Shown: positions 45,301 to 55,723 of the stretch, one piece after another | How the letters are laid out: each line of letters begins with the position of its first letter | Numbering within the stretch: the stretch's first letter is position 1 | Assembly (NCBI GenBank): GCA_900291925.1 | Contig: UWYS01000005.1 | Coordinates: 930,001-994,000 of the forward strand | Reading direction: 5' to 3' | Length of the DNA: 64,000 nucleotides | DNA from: Thecaphora thlaspeos | Lineage: Eukaryota; Basidiomycota; Ustilaginomycetes; Urocystidales; Glomosporiaceae | Notes under the pieces: model-generated | What the model was told of the DNA's origin: nothing | Seen by the model: the letters and a program-made list of their open reading frames with translations, nothing else | Databases searched by the model: none | Program-made: the position numbers and the translations under genes

Positions 45301-46685
45301 GCTCAGATGTGGGCTCGCCGTCGCTCCTCGCCTGCACCTCGGCCTCGGTCGTTATGATACCCTGCCTTCTGTCCTTGCCCAGCGCAAAAAACTCGAGCGC
45401 CGTCGCGACGTCTTCGGCGGCCAGCTCTGCATTGCGGTTGTCGCGCCACGCCTCGACCTCTTCGTCAGACGAGCGCCGCCGCGCCTCGAGCCTCGCCGAC
45501 GCGGGCGGGACCTGGCTGTTCCTGCCGTCGACCTCTATGTCGTCGACGTTGTCGTCGCTGTGCCTCGCTCGGTTGGTCTTGTTAGAGCTAGGTGACCCAG
45601 AGGCGCGCGGGTTCTGCCACGCCCCGGCCCCTGTCCCGGCGCCGCTGGGCGTGCGTGACCGCGGCTGCTGATTCCAAGACGGCCGGCGCTTGAAATTAGC
45701 GTGCTCATCCGCCTGTAAGCTTTTCGTAAGAGATCGCACGGTCTCCCCTTGCCCGCTTCTGACCTTCATTCCCTCCCCAGTGTTGTCTGGCCAGCTGCTC
45801 CGCCTAGCTCCCAGGAGCGAGACAACCTTTTCTACGTCGAGGATGCGTGCGTGAATGTCGCCGATTGACTCGTCTCGAGCCTCAAGGTTCGCCAGTCTCT
45901 GCTCTATGCGGTCGAGCTGCCGCCGCACGCGCTCCAGTGGGCCGGTCACCGTTGCGTAGACGGCTTGTGAGGGCGAGACGGTCGACGATGGCGAGCAAGC
46001 GTAAGAAGGAACGCCGCCTACCGCAGAGACGGTTGGGTAGGACTGCCCGATCGGCGAGCCGTGTCGGACCGCTTTATTGGACGAGTCTGTGTCTCGAGCG
46101 TCGGCAGCTGCGTCGTCGCCGGGCAGCTCGTACGTTGGAAGACGACGATGATGTGCGCTGCGGCTGGTCGGTGCTACTACTGCTGCGACTGCTGCTGGGG
46201 TCGCCGTGGAACTTGGCCTGGTCTCGCGCTCCGGCTGTCGCTGCTGCCACCGCTGAGGAGGAAGGGGTCGGCGGATGGCCGCCGTAGTTCTCGAGCTTTG
46301 CCGCTGCGCCGTTCCTGTTTGCAACGCCAGTGCCAGCGGCGGCGTCGAAGAAGGCGGCGATGGACCCTTCGAGGTGGCATCGGTCTGGACAGTTTCGCTT
46401 TAGGCAGGATGCGCAGGGGATCTGCTTGTCGCACTTGATCTTGCGCCTTGCGCACTCGGTGCAGCTCCAAGAGGGACGCTGGCTGCGCTTGTAAGGGAGT
46501 AGGAAAAAAGGCTGCTACTGCTGCTGCTGCTGTTGCTGTGCCGGTGATGGGCTGGCCGAGTGTGGCGGTGGCTGCTGCTGTAGATGTTGTGAGTGGGATT
46601 GACCGAGGTAGCGCAAGTTCTGGTGCGGCGGTGGCGACGATGCTGCCGCCGTTTGGTCTGGGCGGTAATGGTGGTGGCGGTCCAT
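42304..46685 (-). CDS. Zn2Cys6 transcription factor with two in-frame TAG codons
   Basis: Fungal binuclear-zinc-cluster activator. Read through, exons 46134-46685, 46042 down to 45338, and 45240 down to 42304 give about 1397 residues. Zn2Cys6: Cys75, 78, 85, 91, 94 and 103 (CX2CX6CX5CX2CX8C) with an RRKIKCD basic core. A linker coiled coil (RVRRQLDRIEQRLANLEA) follows, then a fungal_trans middle homology region (DPAWLSLFFVIVSIAIHQMS, KRVWWAYTQQDYF) and a Ser/His/Gln-rich tail. Introns: 46043-46133 (GTACGA...GGGCAG, good frame) and 45241-45337 (GTGCAG donor, less sure). TAG 46515-46517 lies at codon 57 in a Gln run before the zinc cluster. TAG 43984-43986 lies between FALV and HHERRLRQV. Both fit CAG changed to TAG. 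It may be a pseudogene or use read-through. As GH51's neighbour it could regulate hemicellulose use (inference). Confidence 0.75.
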
Positions 46686-46843
46686 GGTGGGAGTCGAGAT
46701 GAGGGGCTGGCTGGACTGACGTTGTCCTTGCGCCTTGAGCGAGCAAGAGGTCGGCGAGAGGTCGAGGCGGTGGCGGCGGCCGTGGCGCCGGCGTGAGAGG
46801 GGAGGCCGCTGGTGAGCCGACGGCGAAGCGGAGCGTGGGTCTC

Positions 46844-46874
<31 letters not shown>

Positions 46875-47974
46875 AAGAAATAGGGTCGTCCGTCGGCGTT
46901 ATCAGGGAGGTGGAGGATGGATCGGATGAAGCGACGGAACGAAGCGCAAAGATGCCGAGCATACGAGACGCAGGCTACGCTATCGTGTCGTTGGCCGGGC
47001 TCGCTTCATGCTTGGTCGTCGGAAGCGCGCCCGACGGTGGTCGGCGTCGGCGCTGTGGATCGGATGGGCCGAAGGTAGAGGTTGCCAATGGCAAGAGAGT
47101 CTCTTGAAACGGCAAAGGAGACGCTCACTGCTCCGGCACTGCCGAGAAGAGGTCGTCGAGGAGGAGCCGCTCCCTTGCACACCACATGCACATGGCGTGC
47201 GTAGGTGCATGGGCCGTTATCTATTCCCACACCCGCTTCCTTAGCCGCCACCGGCTCAAAGGTGAAACAGCCTTCGGCCTGGCCCGATTGGCTCCAGTCC
47301 CACGCTCTTTACCTCGTCTTCTCTAGGGACCAGCAACGCAAGTTCCGGCCGTCGTACCACCTCGCTGTCAGCTGCGTTGTTGTCGTCGCCGGCATCGTCC
47401 GCAGAAGGCGCGATGGATACAAGGCTTGTCGACCACGCGTGGGCCGGGTCTTGTTGCTTGCTTATCTCTGCGCGTTTGGATTGGCTCTTTGTGCCGTTTG
47501 GCTCTCGGAAGCTCCAGATGACATTTAGCCGGCCAATCTTGCAACTTGGCCGGCTAACCATCGCCTGAAAGCCTGCTGGATAGAATCTGCCCACATCTCA
47601 TCCCTCGTACACACTCACAGAGACAAGATCACGAAAAGACTGGATCAAAGAGGGCGGGTGCGTATATTACTCCTCCTTCCTTCTATCCACGGGCTCGCAA
47701 GCCCTCTTTTTCGAGCGATGGTCGGTGTCTGATTATACAGTAGTAGAGAGTGCGTGAGCGGACGGTGCCTGGCTCACCGGTCGGTAGACAAGTGTGTGTG
47801 GCTGAGACGGGAACTAGTAAAGAGGATGGGTTCGTGTGTGTTCGTGTGTGCGCGCCCGACGACTGGCCAGTGTTCGGGGGGCCGTCATGGTTGTTGAGGC
47901 GCCCCCCATCGTTACCCTATCTCCTCTTTCCCCCTCCTCTTTCCCTTTCCTTCTCCCCCTCCCTCCACCGTCCG
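46686..47974. other. upstream of the Zn2Cys6 gene
   Basis: Contains a (GA)n run at about 46844-46870, which reads as polypyrimidine leader on the minus strand. No supported gene. Confidence 0.5.
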
Positions 47975-50900
47975 CTAAGCGCTCCCCACGAGCTCAAGTG
48001 CAGGTCCGCACCTCGTCTTGGCCAGGCCAATTTCCTTTTTGCCCACTCCCAGCGCCTGGCAGAGGCTGACAAACGCCTCCCACCTCTGCTCGTACCCCTC
48101 CTCCGCCAGGATCGCATCCGCTTCGTCTTGCTCCTTCCCGCCCACTCTGTGCGCCTCTTCGTGGTCCACCAGCCTCAGCCTCTTACCGATCGCCTCCAAC
48201 AAAGCCTCGTCGGGAAGTTCGCGTCGCTCGGTATTCAGCATCAGGTCCTTGATCGCGGACCAGCCCTCGTTGCCGCAGACCGACGAGACCTGCGAGATGG
48301 CGGCGGCGCCTTCGGCCGTCTCCAGCCTCTTTTCCAGCTCGCGCGCGCGCGAGACGGTGGCGTCGGACGAGATCGGAAAGACCAGAGAGGGCGACGGGAG
48401 CGCAAAGCAGGTGGCGTGGGAGTTGGGCGAAAGGTGACGCGGCCCCGAGCCCGACGGCGACACTCCCACCGCGTCGCGGAAGCTCGACCGGGGCGAGATG
48501 CGACTGCCGCCGGCTGTGGCTGCTGCGGGGCCAGCCGACGTGTGTGAGCCAAGGGTCCACTCGCTCGCCGGAGGAAACGGGTACTGGGTCGGCGTGAATC
48601 CGACCCTGGTGCTCATCGAGGCCCTAGGCGTGCTCTGGCCGGGCGAATCTGCCGCCGCCGCGGTAGATGCGCCACCAAAATTGCCTCGCGTCGCCGCCTC
48701 GCGTCCCGACCATTCCGTGACGCGGCTCACCGGAGACATGGGGCTGTTGCGCTCGTCGCCGTCGTGATAGAGGCTGGCCTTGGTGGGAGGCTGCTGACCC
48801 TCGACATCGAGGCTGGCCACACTGCTGCCGGGCGAGCTTACGACCGCGTTGCTGTGGAACGAAAACACACTGCCGACGCTCTCGGACATCGCGCCCCTCG
48901 AGCGCTTGGCCGAGTCGTACACGTGCGCCAGCGACGCGAAGCCGCCGGGCCGTCGATGGACGGGCGGCGAAGAGTGGAAGTTGAAGTCGAAGTAGTCGCT
49001 GCTGACATTGGCGCCTCGACCGGCAGAGCGTGATCCTGGGCCAACGGGCTGGCCGGTGAACGAGGCTCTGCCCGGACCGGCGTCGGTTCGCTTGAAGTTG
49101 GCGCCGGACTTGGCGAGCGAGAAGCCGCCTCCCAGAGCTAGACCGGATCCACCGCCGGGCCCCTGCTTTGGTTCGACGTCTCGCGTGCGCGGAGGGACGA
49201 CGTTGACCGGAGGCACGGCGGCGGGTGTCGTCTTCTTTGACGAGGCCGGCGACGACGACGAGGCAGACGCAGCGGGCGCGACGGATGCCGACGTGGCTGC
49301 GCTCTGCTCCGGCGCATTCGACGCAGCGGCGACCGCCTTGGGCCGGGCGGCCGCCGCGCTATTGCCTTCATCCTCCGCCTCGAATCCCTTCTCGGCGCCG
49401 CCGCTGGGCGATGTCGACAGGCCCATCGTCGCTCGGAACGCCGCAATGGACTCGGAGAGGTCCCTCGAGCCGAAGCTGCCAGCAGGGTGACGCGTTCGAC
49501 CGTCGGGCAGGAGGCCTGGAATCGGCGGCGAGCCGCTGCAACCCTTTTCGCGCATGGCCGTGCCTCCCGTGACCTGCTCCGGGAAGGGAGAGAGGCCGTG
49601 GCCCAGGTCAGGGTTGGCCATCGATACTGCACGAGCGCGACCAATCGCGGCCGTTACAGCAGGATACTGCGTCCTCCCGTCCGGGAGAGAGCCGAGGCGC
49701 TGCGCCGAGGTTTCTGGCTTGTCGCCTGCCGAAACGCCCTCGCCATGTGAGACCGAGTGCGACTTCCTGTGCTTGACGGCGGGACGCCTGAGCGCGGTCG
49801 GTTGGTCGTTGTTGCCGTCGTCGCCCGCGGTCGCTGCTGCGGCGCAGTGGCCGCCATCGGCGGTGCCGACGTGGAGGTGGGCAAAGGAGCGAGCAAAGCT
49901 CATCGCCCAGCGTCGCGGCCTGCGTGGCTCGTCGTCGGCTGGCGACGGGGGCACCAGCGAGTGGCCGTGGGCTGCAGGAGCAGCGGGTGAACGTGCGTGT
50001 CCGACACAGATGCCCTTTTCCTTGACGTCTTTGTTGTGGTGCTGGTGATGATGCGGGTGGTGACGGGCGCTGCCGCCGTCCCCGCCGCCGGACTGCACCA
50101 ACATACTGAGGCGCCTTGGACGCGTGAAGGACGTCGGGAGCGCGGACGGCGAGGTAGCGTCGTTCGAGACTGTGAAGCTCCTCTGCGGCCTTCCCACGGG
50201 CGACATGACGCGCGTCGGCAGTGGTGACGCGCTGGACAAGTCGTGGCCTTCGTTGAAGCAGGGCGACAGCGGCGAAGGACCATGAGCATGAGGGTGAGCG
50301 TGACCGAAAGACCTGGCGGCGCCGTGATGGGACGTCGCCTGGATGCGGACTCCGGCGCATTTGCCCGAGTAGGAGGGAGATCGGCCGGCTTTGCCTGAAT
50401 TGGCCACCTTGGCCGGCTCTTCGATGATGTCTGCCAGCGGCTCTCCCAGGTGGCCCGACGAAGAGGGCGAGACGATCTGGTCGCGGAGCAAGTGCGCATC
50501 CTCGCCGCCGCGCGAGGTGGGGCTCAACGGGCCGAGGCTCGCCTCCTTGTGCTCGTCGTGCATCGAGGGTCGTCGGAGCTGTCCGACGGGCTGCTTGTAG
50601 TAGCTGGGAGGGAGCTCGTGGAGCGCGTGGACGTCGACGTGGACGTCTTCTGCCGCGGCCGCCGAGACGTGGGTCTCGGAGATGGGCGTGGCGGGACCGG
50701 TCCCCGGGCTGACGCTCTCAGAGTCCGAGATGACGCTGCTGTCGGCCCAGCTGTCGTAGCGGATGGCGGTCAGATGGACGGATGCGTCGAGCAGCAGGCC
50801 ATCGGCGCCGAGGCAGCGCTGGAGTTGAGCCCAGAGCTCGGCGGACCGGTCCATGATGATTACCTCGAGGCGTGTGAGCCAGTCTTCGTCATCGAGAATG

Positions 50901-51388
50901 GCCCGGTCGGTACCAATGAGGACTTCGAGCAGCTCGTCCCACGCCTCGCTTACGCCACGCTTCCTGGGTTGCTGCTGCGAGCCGCCAAAGACGCTGCAGA
51001 GGCGGTGGAGGAGAGCGTGATTTGCCCTCGTCTCGAAGAGGAGCTCCTCGACCTCGCAGGGGCGGTCGAGGAAGGGGAGAAGGACGCCGTTGTCGTCGAT
51101 GGCGTGGACGTTGACGGCGGTAGCATCGGCCGCCGAGTGGTCGGTTGACTGAGTCTTTGGCTGCACGAGGCTGGAAAAAGTGCTGGCGAAGCGGCCGCTG
51201 CCCTGTTGCTGCTGCTGGTGGTGGTGGTGGTGCTGCTGCTGCCCTGCGGCGGGCTTGGCTGCGATGGGGCTGTGGGCGCTGATGTGGGCGTGGGCCGAGC
51301 CCTTGAAGATGGTGAGCGAGCAGCTGGGGCTTCGCGGACGCATTGTGGCGTCAGTCGAGAGGCTGGAAGGGGCGGATGGGCGTAGCAT
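47975..51388 (-). CDS. 1137-residue Ser/His-rich hypothetical protein
   Basis: Single-exon ORF from ATG 51388; family not recognised. Residues 80-210 form an ordered, acidic, helical region (EVEELLFETRANHALLHRLCSVFGG, AWDELLEVLIGTDRAIL, WLTRLEVIIMDRSAELWAQL). A long Ser/Pro/His-rich disordered middle carries an SLPDGRTQYPA / LLPDGRTRHPA motif pair about 60 residues apart. The last 130 residues are again helical (RARELEKRLETAEGAAAIS, LPDEALLEAIGKRLRLVDHEEAH, WEAFVSLCQALGVGKKEI). The two ordered ends joined by a disordered middle resemble a scaffold or regulator. Codon use matches the neighbours, and the absence of stops over 3.4 kb in a CpG-rich frame supports a real gene. Confidence 0.8.
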   Translation of the reverse strand: MLRPSAPSSLSTDATMRPRSPSCSLTIFKGSAHAHISAHSPIAAKPAAGQQQHHHHHQQQQQGSGRFASTFSSLVQPKTQSTDHSAADATAVNVHAIDDNGVLLPFLDRPCEVEELLFETRANHALLHRLCSVFGGSQQQPRKRGVSEAWDELLEVLIGTDRAILDDEDWLTRLEVIIMDRSAELWAQLQRCLGADGLLLDASVHLTAIRYDSWADSSVISDSESVSPGTGPATPISETHVSAAAAEDVHVDVHALHELPPSYYKQPVGQLRRPSMHDEHKEASLGPLSPTSRGGEDAHLLRDQIVSPSSSGHLGEPLADIIEEPAKVANSGKAGRSPSYSGKCAGVRIQATSHHGAARSFGHAHPHAHGPSPLSPCFNEGHDLSSASPLPTRVMSPVGRPQRSFTVSNDATSPSALPTSFTRPRRLSMLVQSGGGDGGSARHHPHHHQHHNKDVKEKGICVGHARSPAAPAAHGHSLVPPSPADDEPRRPRRWAMSFARSFAHLHVGTADGGHCAAAATAGDDGNNDQPTALRRPAVKHRKSHSVSHGEGVSAGDKPETSAQRLGSLPDGRTQYPAVTAAIGRARAVSMANPDLGHGLSPFPEQVTGGTAMREKGCSGSPPIPGLLPDGRTRHPAGSFGSRDLSESIAAFRATMGLSTSPSGGAEKGFEAEDEGNSAAAARPKAVAAASNAPEQSAATSASVAPAASASSSSPASSKKTTPAAVPPVNVVPPRTRDVEPKQGPGGGSGLALGGGFSLAKSGANFKRTDAGPGRASFTGQPVGPGSRSAGRGANVSSDYFDFNFHSSPPVHRRPGGFASLAHVYDSAKRSRGAMSESVGSVFSFHSNAVVSSPGSSVASLDVEGQQPPTKASLYHDGDERNSPMSPVSRVTEWSGREAATRGNFGGASTAAAADSPGQSTPRASMSTRVGFTPTQYPFPPASEWTLGSHTSAGPAAATAGGSRISPRSSFRDAVGVSPSGSGPRHLSPNSHATCFALPSPSLVFPISSDATVSRARELEKRLETAEGAAAISQVSSVCGNEGWSAIKDLMLNTERRELPDEALLEAIGKRLRLVDHEEAHRVGGKEQDEADAILAEEGYEQRWEAFVSLCQALGVGKKEIGLAKTRCGPALELVGSA

Positions 51389-52485
51389 CGTCGTCTGGCG
51401 GTAGTGCTCCGGACGAGCGCGGCTAGAGACGGGCAGCGACGGGGTGTCGTCGGTGGCCGCAGCCTAGAGAGATGGAAGGGAGAGACTGGAGTAACAGTAA
51501 CGATGGGCCGGGAGATAGCAAAGGGGTGGTAGCGAGCGGACGCGGCCGAATCGGAATGGCCGAGCGCAGGCGACGGCGGTGGCGGGTGCTGATGGCTGGA
51601 GCGTCGTGAGTGACGGAAGCTAGCCGGCCTACCGAAGGAGGGCAAGGAGGGCAAGGAGGGGGAGGACGATGGTATCTTGACAGAGCGAGGGGCGGGAGGG
51701 CCGCCTCCTTTTCTAGGAAGAGCCGAACCAAGCCAAGCCAAGCCAGGCCAAGCCAGGCCAGGCCAGGGCCAGGCCAAGTGAGCCAGGGCGCGAAGAAAGG
51801 CCTGGAAAGCCTGCTGGATCCAACGTGGGCCTCTGTCTCAGCCATCCCCTCCGAACGGCTGTGCCGCCACGGGGCTGTGCCGCTGGACCAAGACGGACGC
51901 GGGTGGCTGCTGACTGAGGTTAGTGCAGCCACAGCGCAGCCACAGCGCAGCCACAGCGCACGCAGCAAGGCGTGGGGCCAGGCAGGGTCCAAGCACGCCC
52001 TCCCGCACCTACGTCACACCTACAGTAAAAAGTGGCGCCCTCTCGCCTGCGCCACGCCCCGCCCCGCCCAGGCCCACCAGCAGGCCCGTCTGGCGGATCG
52101 CAAATTGCAGCGAAAAGTCTGGAAAGAGAAAAAGAAACAAAAAAAATACAGTAGCTGCCCCACCTCCACACTCAGCATGCCCAGTCCGCCTTCGGTGTTC
52201 AACATCGGATGGCAACATGCGATGGTCCGGACTCAGCCGGAATGCCACGTAGTTACTGTAGCACCGCGGCCTGGCAGCACGGCGCGGGGGTCTTCACCCG
52301 CAACGCGGTCACACACCCGCGGCTCGACAATCGGGGAGTTTTAAGGGTATCGGCGCAGGGCACTTCTATGTGAGGGAAGTAGCGACGACACCGGTAGGAA
52401 AAGGTAACGACGACGAAAGACAAGGAGCCAGCCATTACAAGGAGCGATGGTGCCAAGTCACAGGCTACACTACCTCTGCGCCCTG
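51389..52485. other. intergenic with short tandem arrays
   Basis: An imperfect CCAAGC/CCAGG array at about 51725-51775 and a CAGCCACAGCG array at about 51927-51962. A TAGTTACTGTAG motif lies near 52250. No supported gene. Confidence 0.5.
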
Positions 52486-54388
52486 CTAGAGCATGACGTC
52501 CCTACGCCTCTTCCTCTGCTGCTCGCGGTGGGTATGAAGGTTCGGCTCGTCGCTTCCCGGCAGGTTGGAGAAATCGGGGATGCGCACATAGCCGTCCGGC
52601 TTGCTCTTGCTCGGCAGCACATCATCCTCGCCACCCTTTCCGCCGCTTCCCTTGCCGTCCTTTGGTCCCTGCTCGGTGGGCGTCGGTACGTTCTTGAGCT
52701 GTTCCGGCTCCGGAATGACGCCCCATTCTGCATGGTAGCTCTTGCTCGGCACGTCGACCTTGAACAGGTGCGCCTCGGTGGTGAAGACGTACTCGTCCAG
52801 ATTGATCAGGTTCGGATCGGCAAAGGTGAGGTAGAGGTACTTGAGCGTTTCCGCGTAGAAGAACGACTGGCTGTTGTCGTACTGCTCGGGCGAGGTCGAG
52901 TTGACATTCACCAGCGCGGCAAAGGCGGCCGGCGCCTTGCAGTGCTTCTTGATCGCCTGCCAGGCATTCCACGCCAGCTCCTGCCAGCGCGGGTCGCCCG
53001 TGGTGCGGTAGGCGTAGAACACTGCGGCGAAGAAGACGGACGGCGCACGTCGGCGAGCGTGAGCGAGGTGATGGCCGTTGGTCAGTCGACTACGAGCTAG
53101 ACGATACAGTTGCTCTGTGAGCCTCCTCGCGAAGCTTACCAGACTCGATCACCTCAGGCCTGAGGATGTACTGGGACACTTCAAAGTCGAAGCCGTGTTC
53201 GCGGTAGAACTGCTTGTCGTTGATCGTGACGCCGTTCTGATTGTTGCCCGCGCCGATGAAGACGAAGCTCTCCGGACCGATGCCCGAGGGCGAGGAGGTG
53301 TAGGTGTTGATGCAGCCTTCTGCGAGCTCCAGGCCGTAGTCGTTGAACTGCTGGATGCCGAGCATCTTTGCGCCAAAGATCCAGTTGCCCGGCGTGAAGC
53401 AGCCGAGGTGCGAGAAGCGCGGGAGGACGCCGCCGCTCTTCTCGGAGTAGTCGGTGAGGTAGGTCAACTTGGCCGAGGTCCCCTGGGCGCGTGTGATGAG
53501 GTGCCTGATGGAGCTCTTGACGGCGTTGATCCAGGCCGGGATGTAGGGACCCGTGTCGATGCCGCGCAGGTAGGCGTACTTGATCAGGTACTCAAAGTAG
53601 CTGTCCGAGCCGCCGCCCCACGTCACGTAGTCGCTCGTCGGCTTGTTGTCCCTGACGCGGACGTTTTGGCCGGGCAGGCCGGGGAAGGGCGCCGGGAGGT
53701 TGATGATGGCCTTCATGGCCTTTGCGGCGTGCTCGAGGTAGGTAGGGTTGCCGCTGAAGCGACTGAGCCGGTCGAACTCGAGGATGAGCGTCCCGGCGAC
53801 GGCAAGGCCGGCGTCCTGGCTCGTGTCCGGACGTCCGCTCGTGTTCCAGGCGATCAGGTCGTTGTAGGGCAGGTCGTTACCGTCGACCCAGCCCGTGAGG
53901 AGCTTGTTGCCGATGGTGATGGCCTGCTTGAGGAGCTTGCGGTCCCTCTTGTCGTCAAGCTCGTAGGCCGACAGGATTCCGCCGAGGTAACGGATGTTTG
54001 TCTCGAAGAGCGAGATGGTCTCTTCCGACGTCTTGGTAAAGTCGACCTTTTTCACGTATTCGACGCCCTGCTGGAAGATGTCGTCGTGACCCATGACGTG
54101 GGCGGTGCTGAGGGCATCGACAACCGTCGCGCCCCAGCCGCCGTACGAGGTGGCGCCCTTCTTCGTCTTAGGACGCACCTCATCGTAGCCAAAGGCGTAG
54201 CGCTGATAGTCGGCGTAGCTGGCGGCAAAGGCGGCCTTGATGTCCTCGGCGCGACGCTTAGACAGGGCGGACTGAGTCAGGCCCGGTTTCTGGATCTGGG
54301 CAGCATCGACGACGACGAGGGTGGTAGTGGAGAGCAAGGCGACGAGGCCGAGGCAGAGGAGCGAAAGGCGAGGGGTCAAAGCCACCAT
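52486..54388 (-). CDS. GH47 class I alpha-1,2-mannosidase
   Basis: Trims alpha-1,2-linked mannose from N-glycans (EC 3.2.1.113). Exons 53140-54388 and 52486-53021; 594 residues. An N-terminal signal or anchor (LSLLCLGLVALLSTTTLVVV) is followed by the GH47 (alpha/alpha)7 barrel: SYADYQRYAFGYDEVRP, GGWGATVVDALSTAHVMG, SLFETNIRYLGGILSAYEL, TWGGGSDSYFEYLIKYAYL, HLGCFTPGNW. Exon 2 has ETLKYLYLTF and FTTEAHLF, the threonine of the latter corresponding to the Ca2+ ligand of the family. The intron (53022-53139, GTAAGC...GCCGCAG) splits the Val codon in ES-VFYAYR. A roughly 60-residue charged Gly/Lys tail follows the domain. Clean frame; secretory-pathway lumen expected. Confidence 0.93.
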
Positions 54389-55723
54389 GGTGCGCCAAGC
54401 AGAGGCGACAGAGCGCTCGAACGACGACGTGTCAGAGGGAGGGCGAAGGCGGTGCGACGCAACTCGGTGTCGAGGTCAGCCTCGAGGTCGGGATGGGACA
54501 GGGCAGCAGGGGAAAGCAGGGCCAGCGAGGAAGGAGAGGGGGGACTGGGGGAGCGGGGGAATGGGGGAACGGGGGAACGGGGGACGGGAGAAGAGCACTC
54601 GAGGGGCAACATATATACATCAACCTCGAGGGGCATCGACAAGAGGCGGCCCATAGAGCGAGCGACGCGATGAATGTAGCTCGCAGGGCCAGGTCCAGGG
54701 GGAAAGGGGGCGAGGGGCGGGGCGTTGACAATCTTACACCTCGGGCTGACACTTCGGATGGCTCTGATCGTGAGCCCCGGCCCTCTTTCCGCGCTAGAAG
54801 CATCCTGGCAACCCCAAGTAGTAGGTGCACGTTAGCCAGCAAGAAGCTCGCGAGGAGGTGGGCATGGTGTCGTGAGCCTGGTCGTCGCCTGGAAGGTGGG
54901 TGGGTAGATCCCGTTCGGCTTTCCATTGTAGTCACCTCCTGCCTGCAGTCGACGGATGTTGTCCTTGGACTGCTGCTTGGCGTGCTCAAGAGGCTCCAGC
55001 GTGGGTCTTCATGCATTGACGCTTTGGCAGTGGAATGCAGGGGCACGATCCCTTAGTACGTTCCCTGAAGTCGCCTCAGCTGGCCAGCAAGGGCCTTCGC
55101 GTCCCATCATTGCACCTTGCCCTCTCCCCGTCCTCACTTACCTTGGTGCCTTCGCCCCGCCGACTCGCCGCCATGCCTGGTTGCCTGGTCGTTAGGCTAC
55201 TTGGAAGGTGTTGCTCGTTCCTCTCCGCGTCCGTCTCCTGACCTGCCCACTAGCTCGCTTGGACCCTTGTTCAGAGAGAGTGTACTGTGGGTTCCACCCA
55301 ACCCACCTCCTCGACTTAGTATCTTGAGATGTTATGTAATCGTATCGACCTTCGGCAAGCTCAAAGGCGTCCTTTGTGCTCTGGCCTGCCTGGTGGTTGC
55401 GTAAACGTTCAAGGAGTGCGAGGTACCGGCTGCGCTGGCGTGCCCTCCCGGTACATAACATTGATCGTCAATTCGAGCGGACGATCTGAGTTAGAGCTCT
55501 GCGACAGCCTCATGGACTCGGTTGGACCGACGGTGCATTGCTGTCGTGACCGCCGCGGTGCGCTCGCTCGTGGTTGAGGCTTCTTTTTTTGCTTGGGCCA
55601 GCGACGCCTCTGCAGGGTGAGGAGGTTCGTGTGACGAGGTAGGGTACGACGGTTGCTATGATGACAAACAAGTGGCAGTAGCAGTAGTGTGGAGGACAAG
55701 GAAGAGCAGATGAAGGAGTCCGC
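54389..55723. other. intergenic
   Basis: GH47 promoter side (with GGGGGAACGG-type tandem text at about 54538-54590) and the La 3' region. No supported gene. Confidence 0.5.

Noticed and set aside
42304..46685. Reassignment of TAG to Gln in this organism
   Set aside because: TMA22, MON1, GH13, GH47 and the coiled-coil-free neighbours end naturally in TAG or TGA at family-appropriate lengths. Only three genes show internal TAGs, so local loss or read-through is simpler.
53078..54673. 531-codon plus-strand frame opposite GH47
   Set aside because: Antisense shadow of the GH47 exon. The minus-strand frame carries all family motifs.
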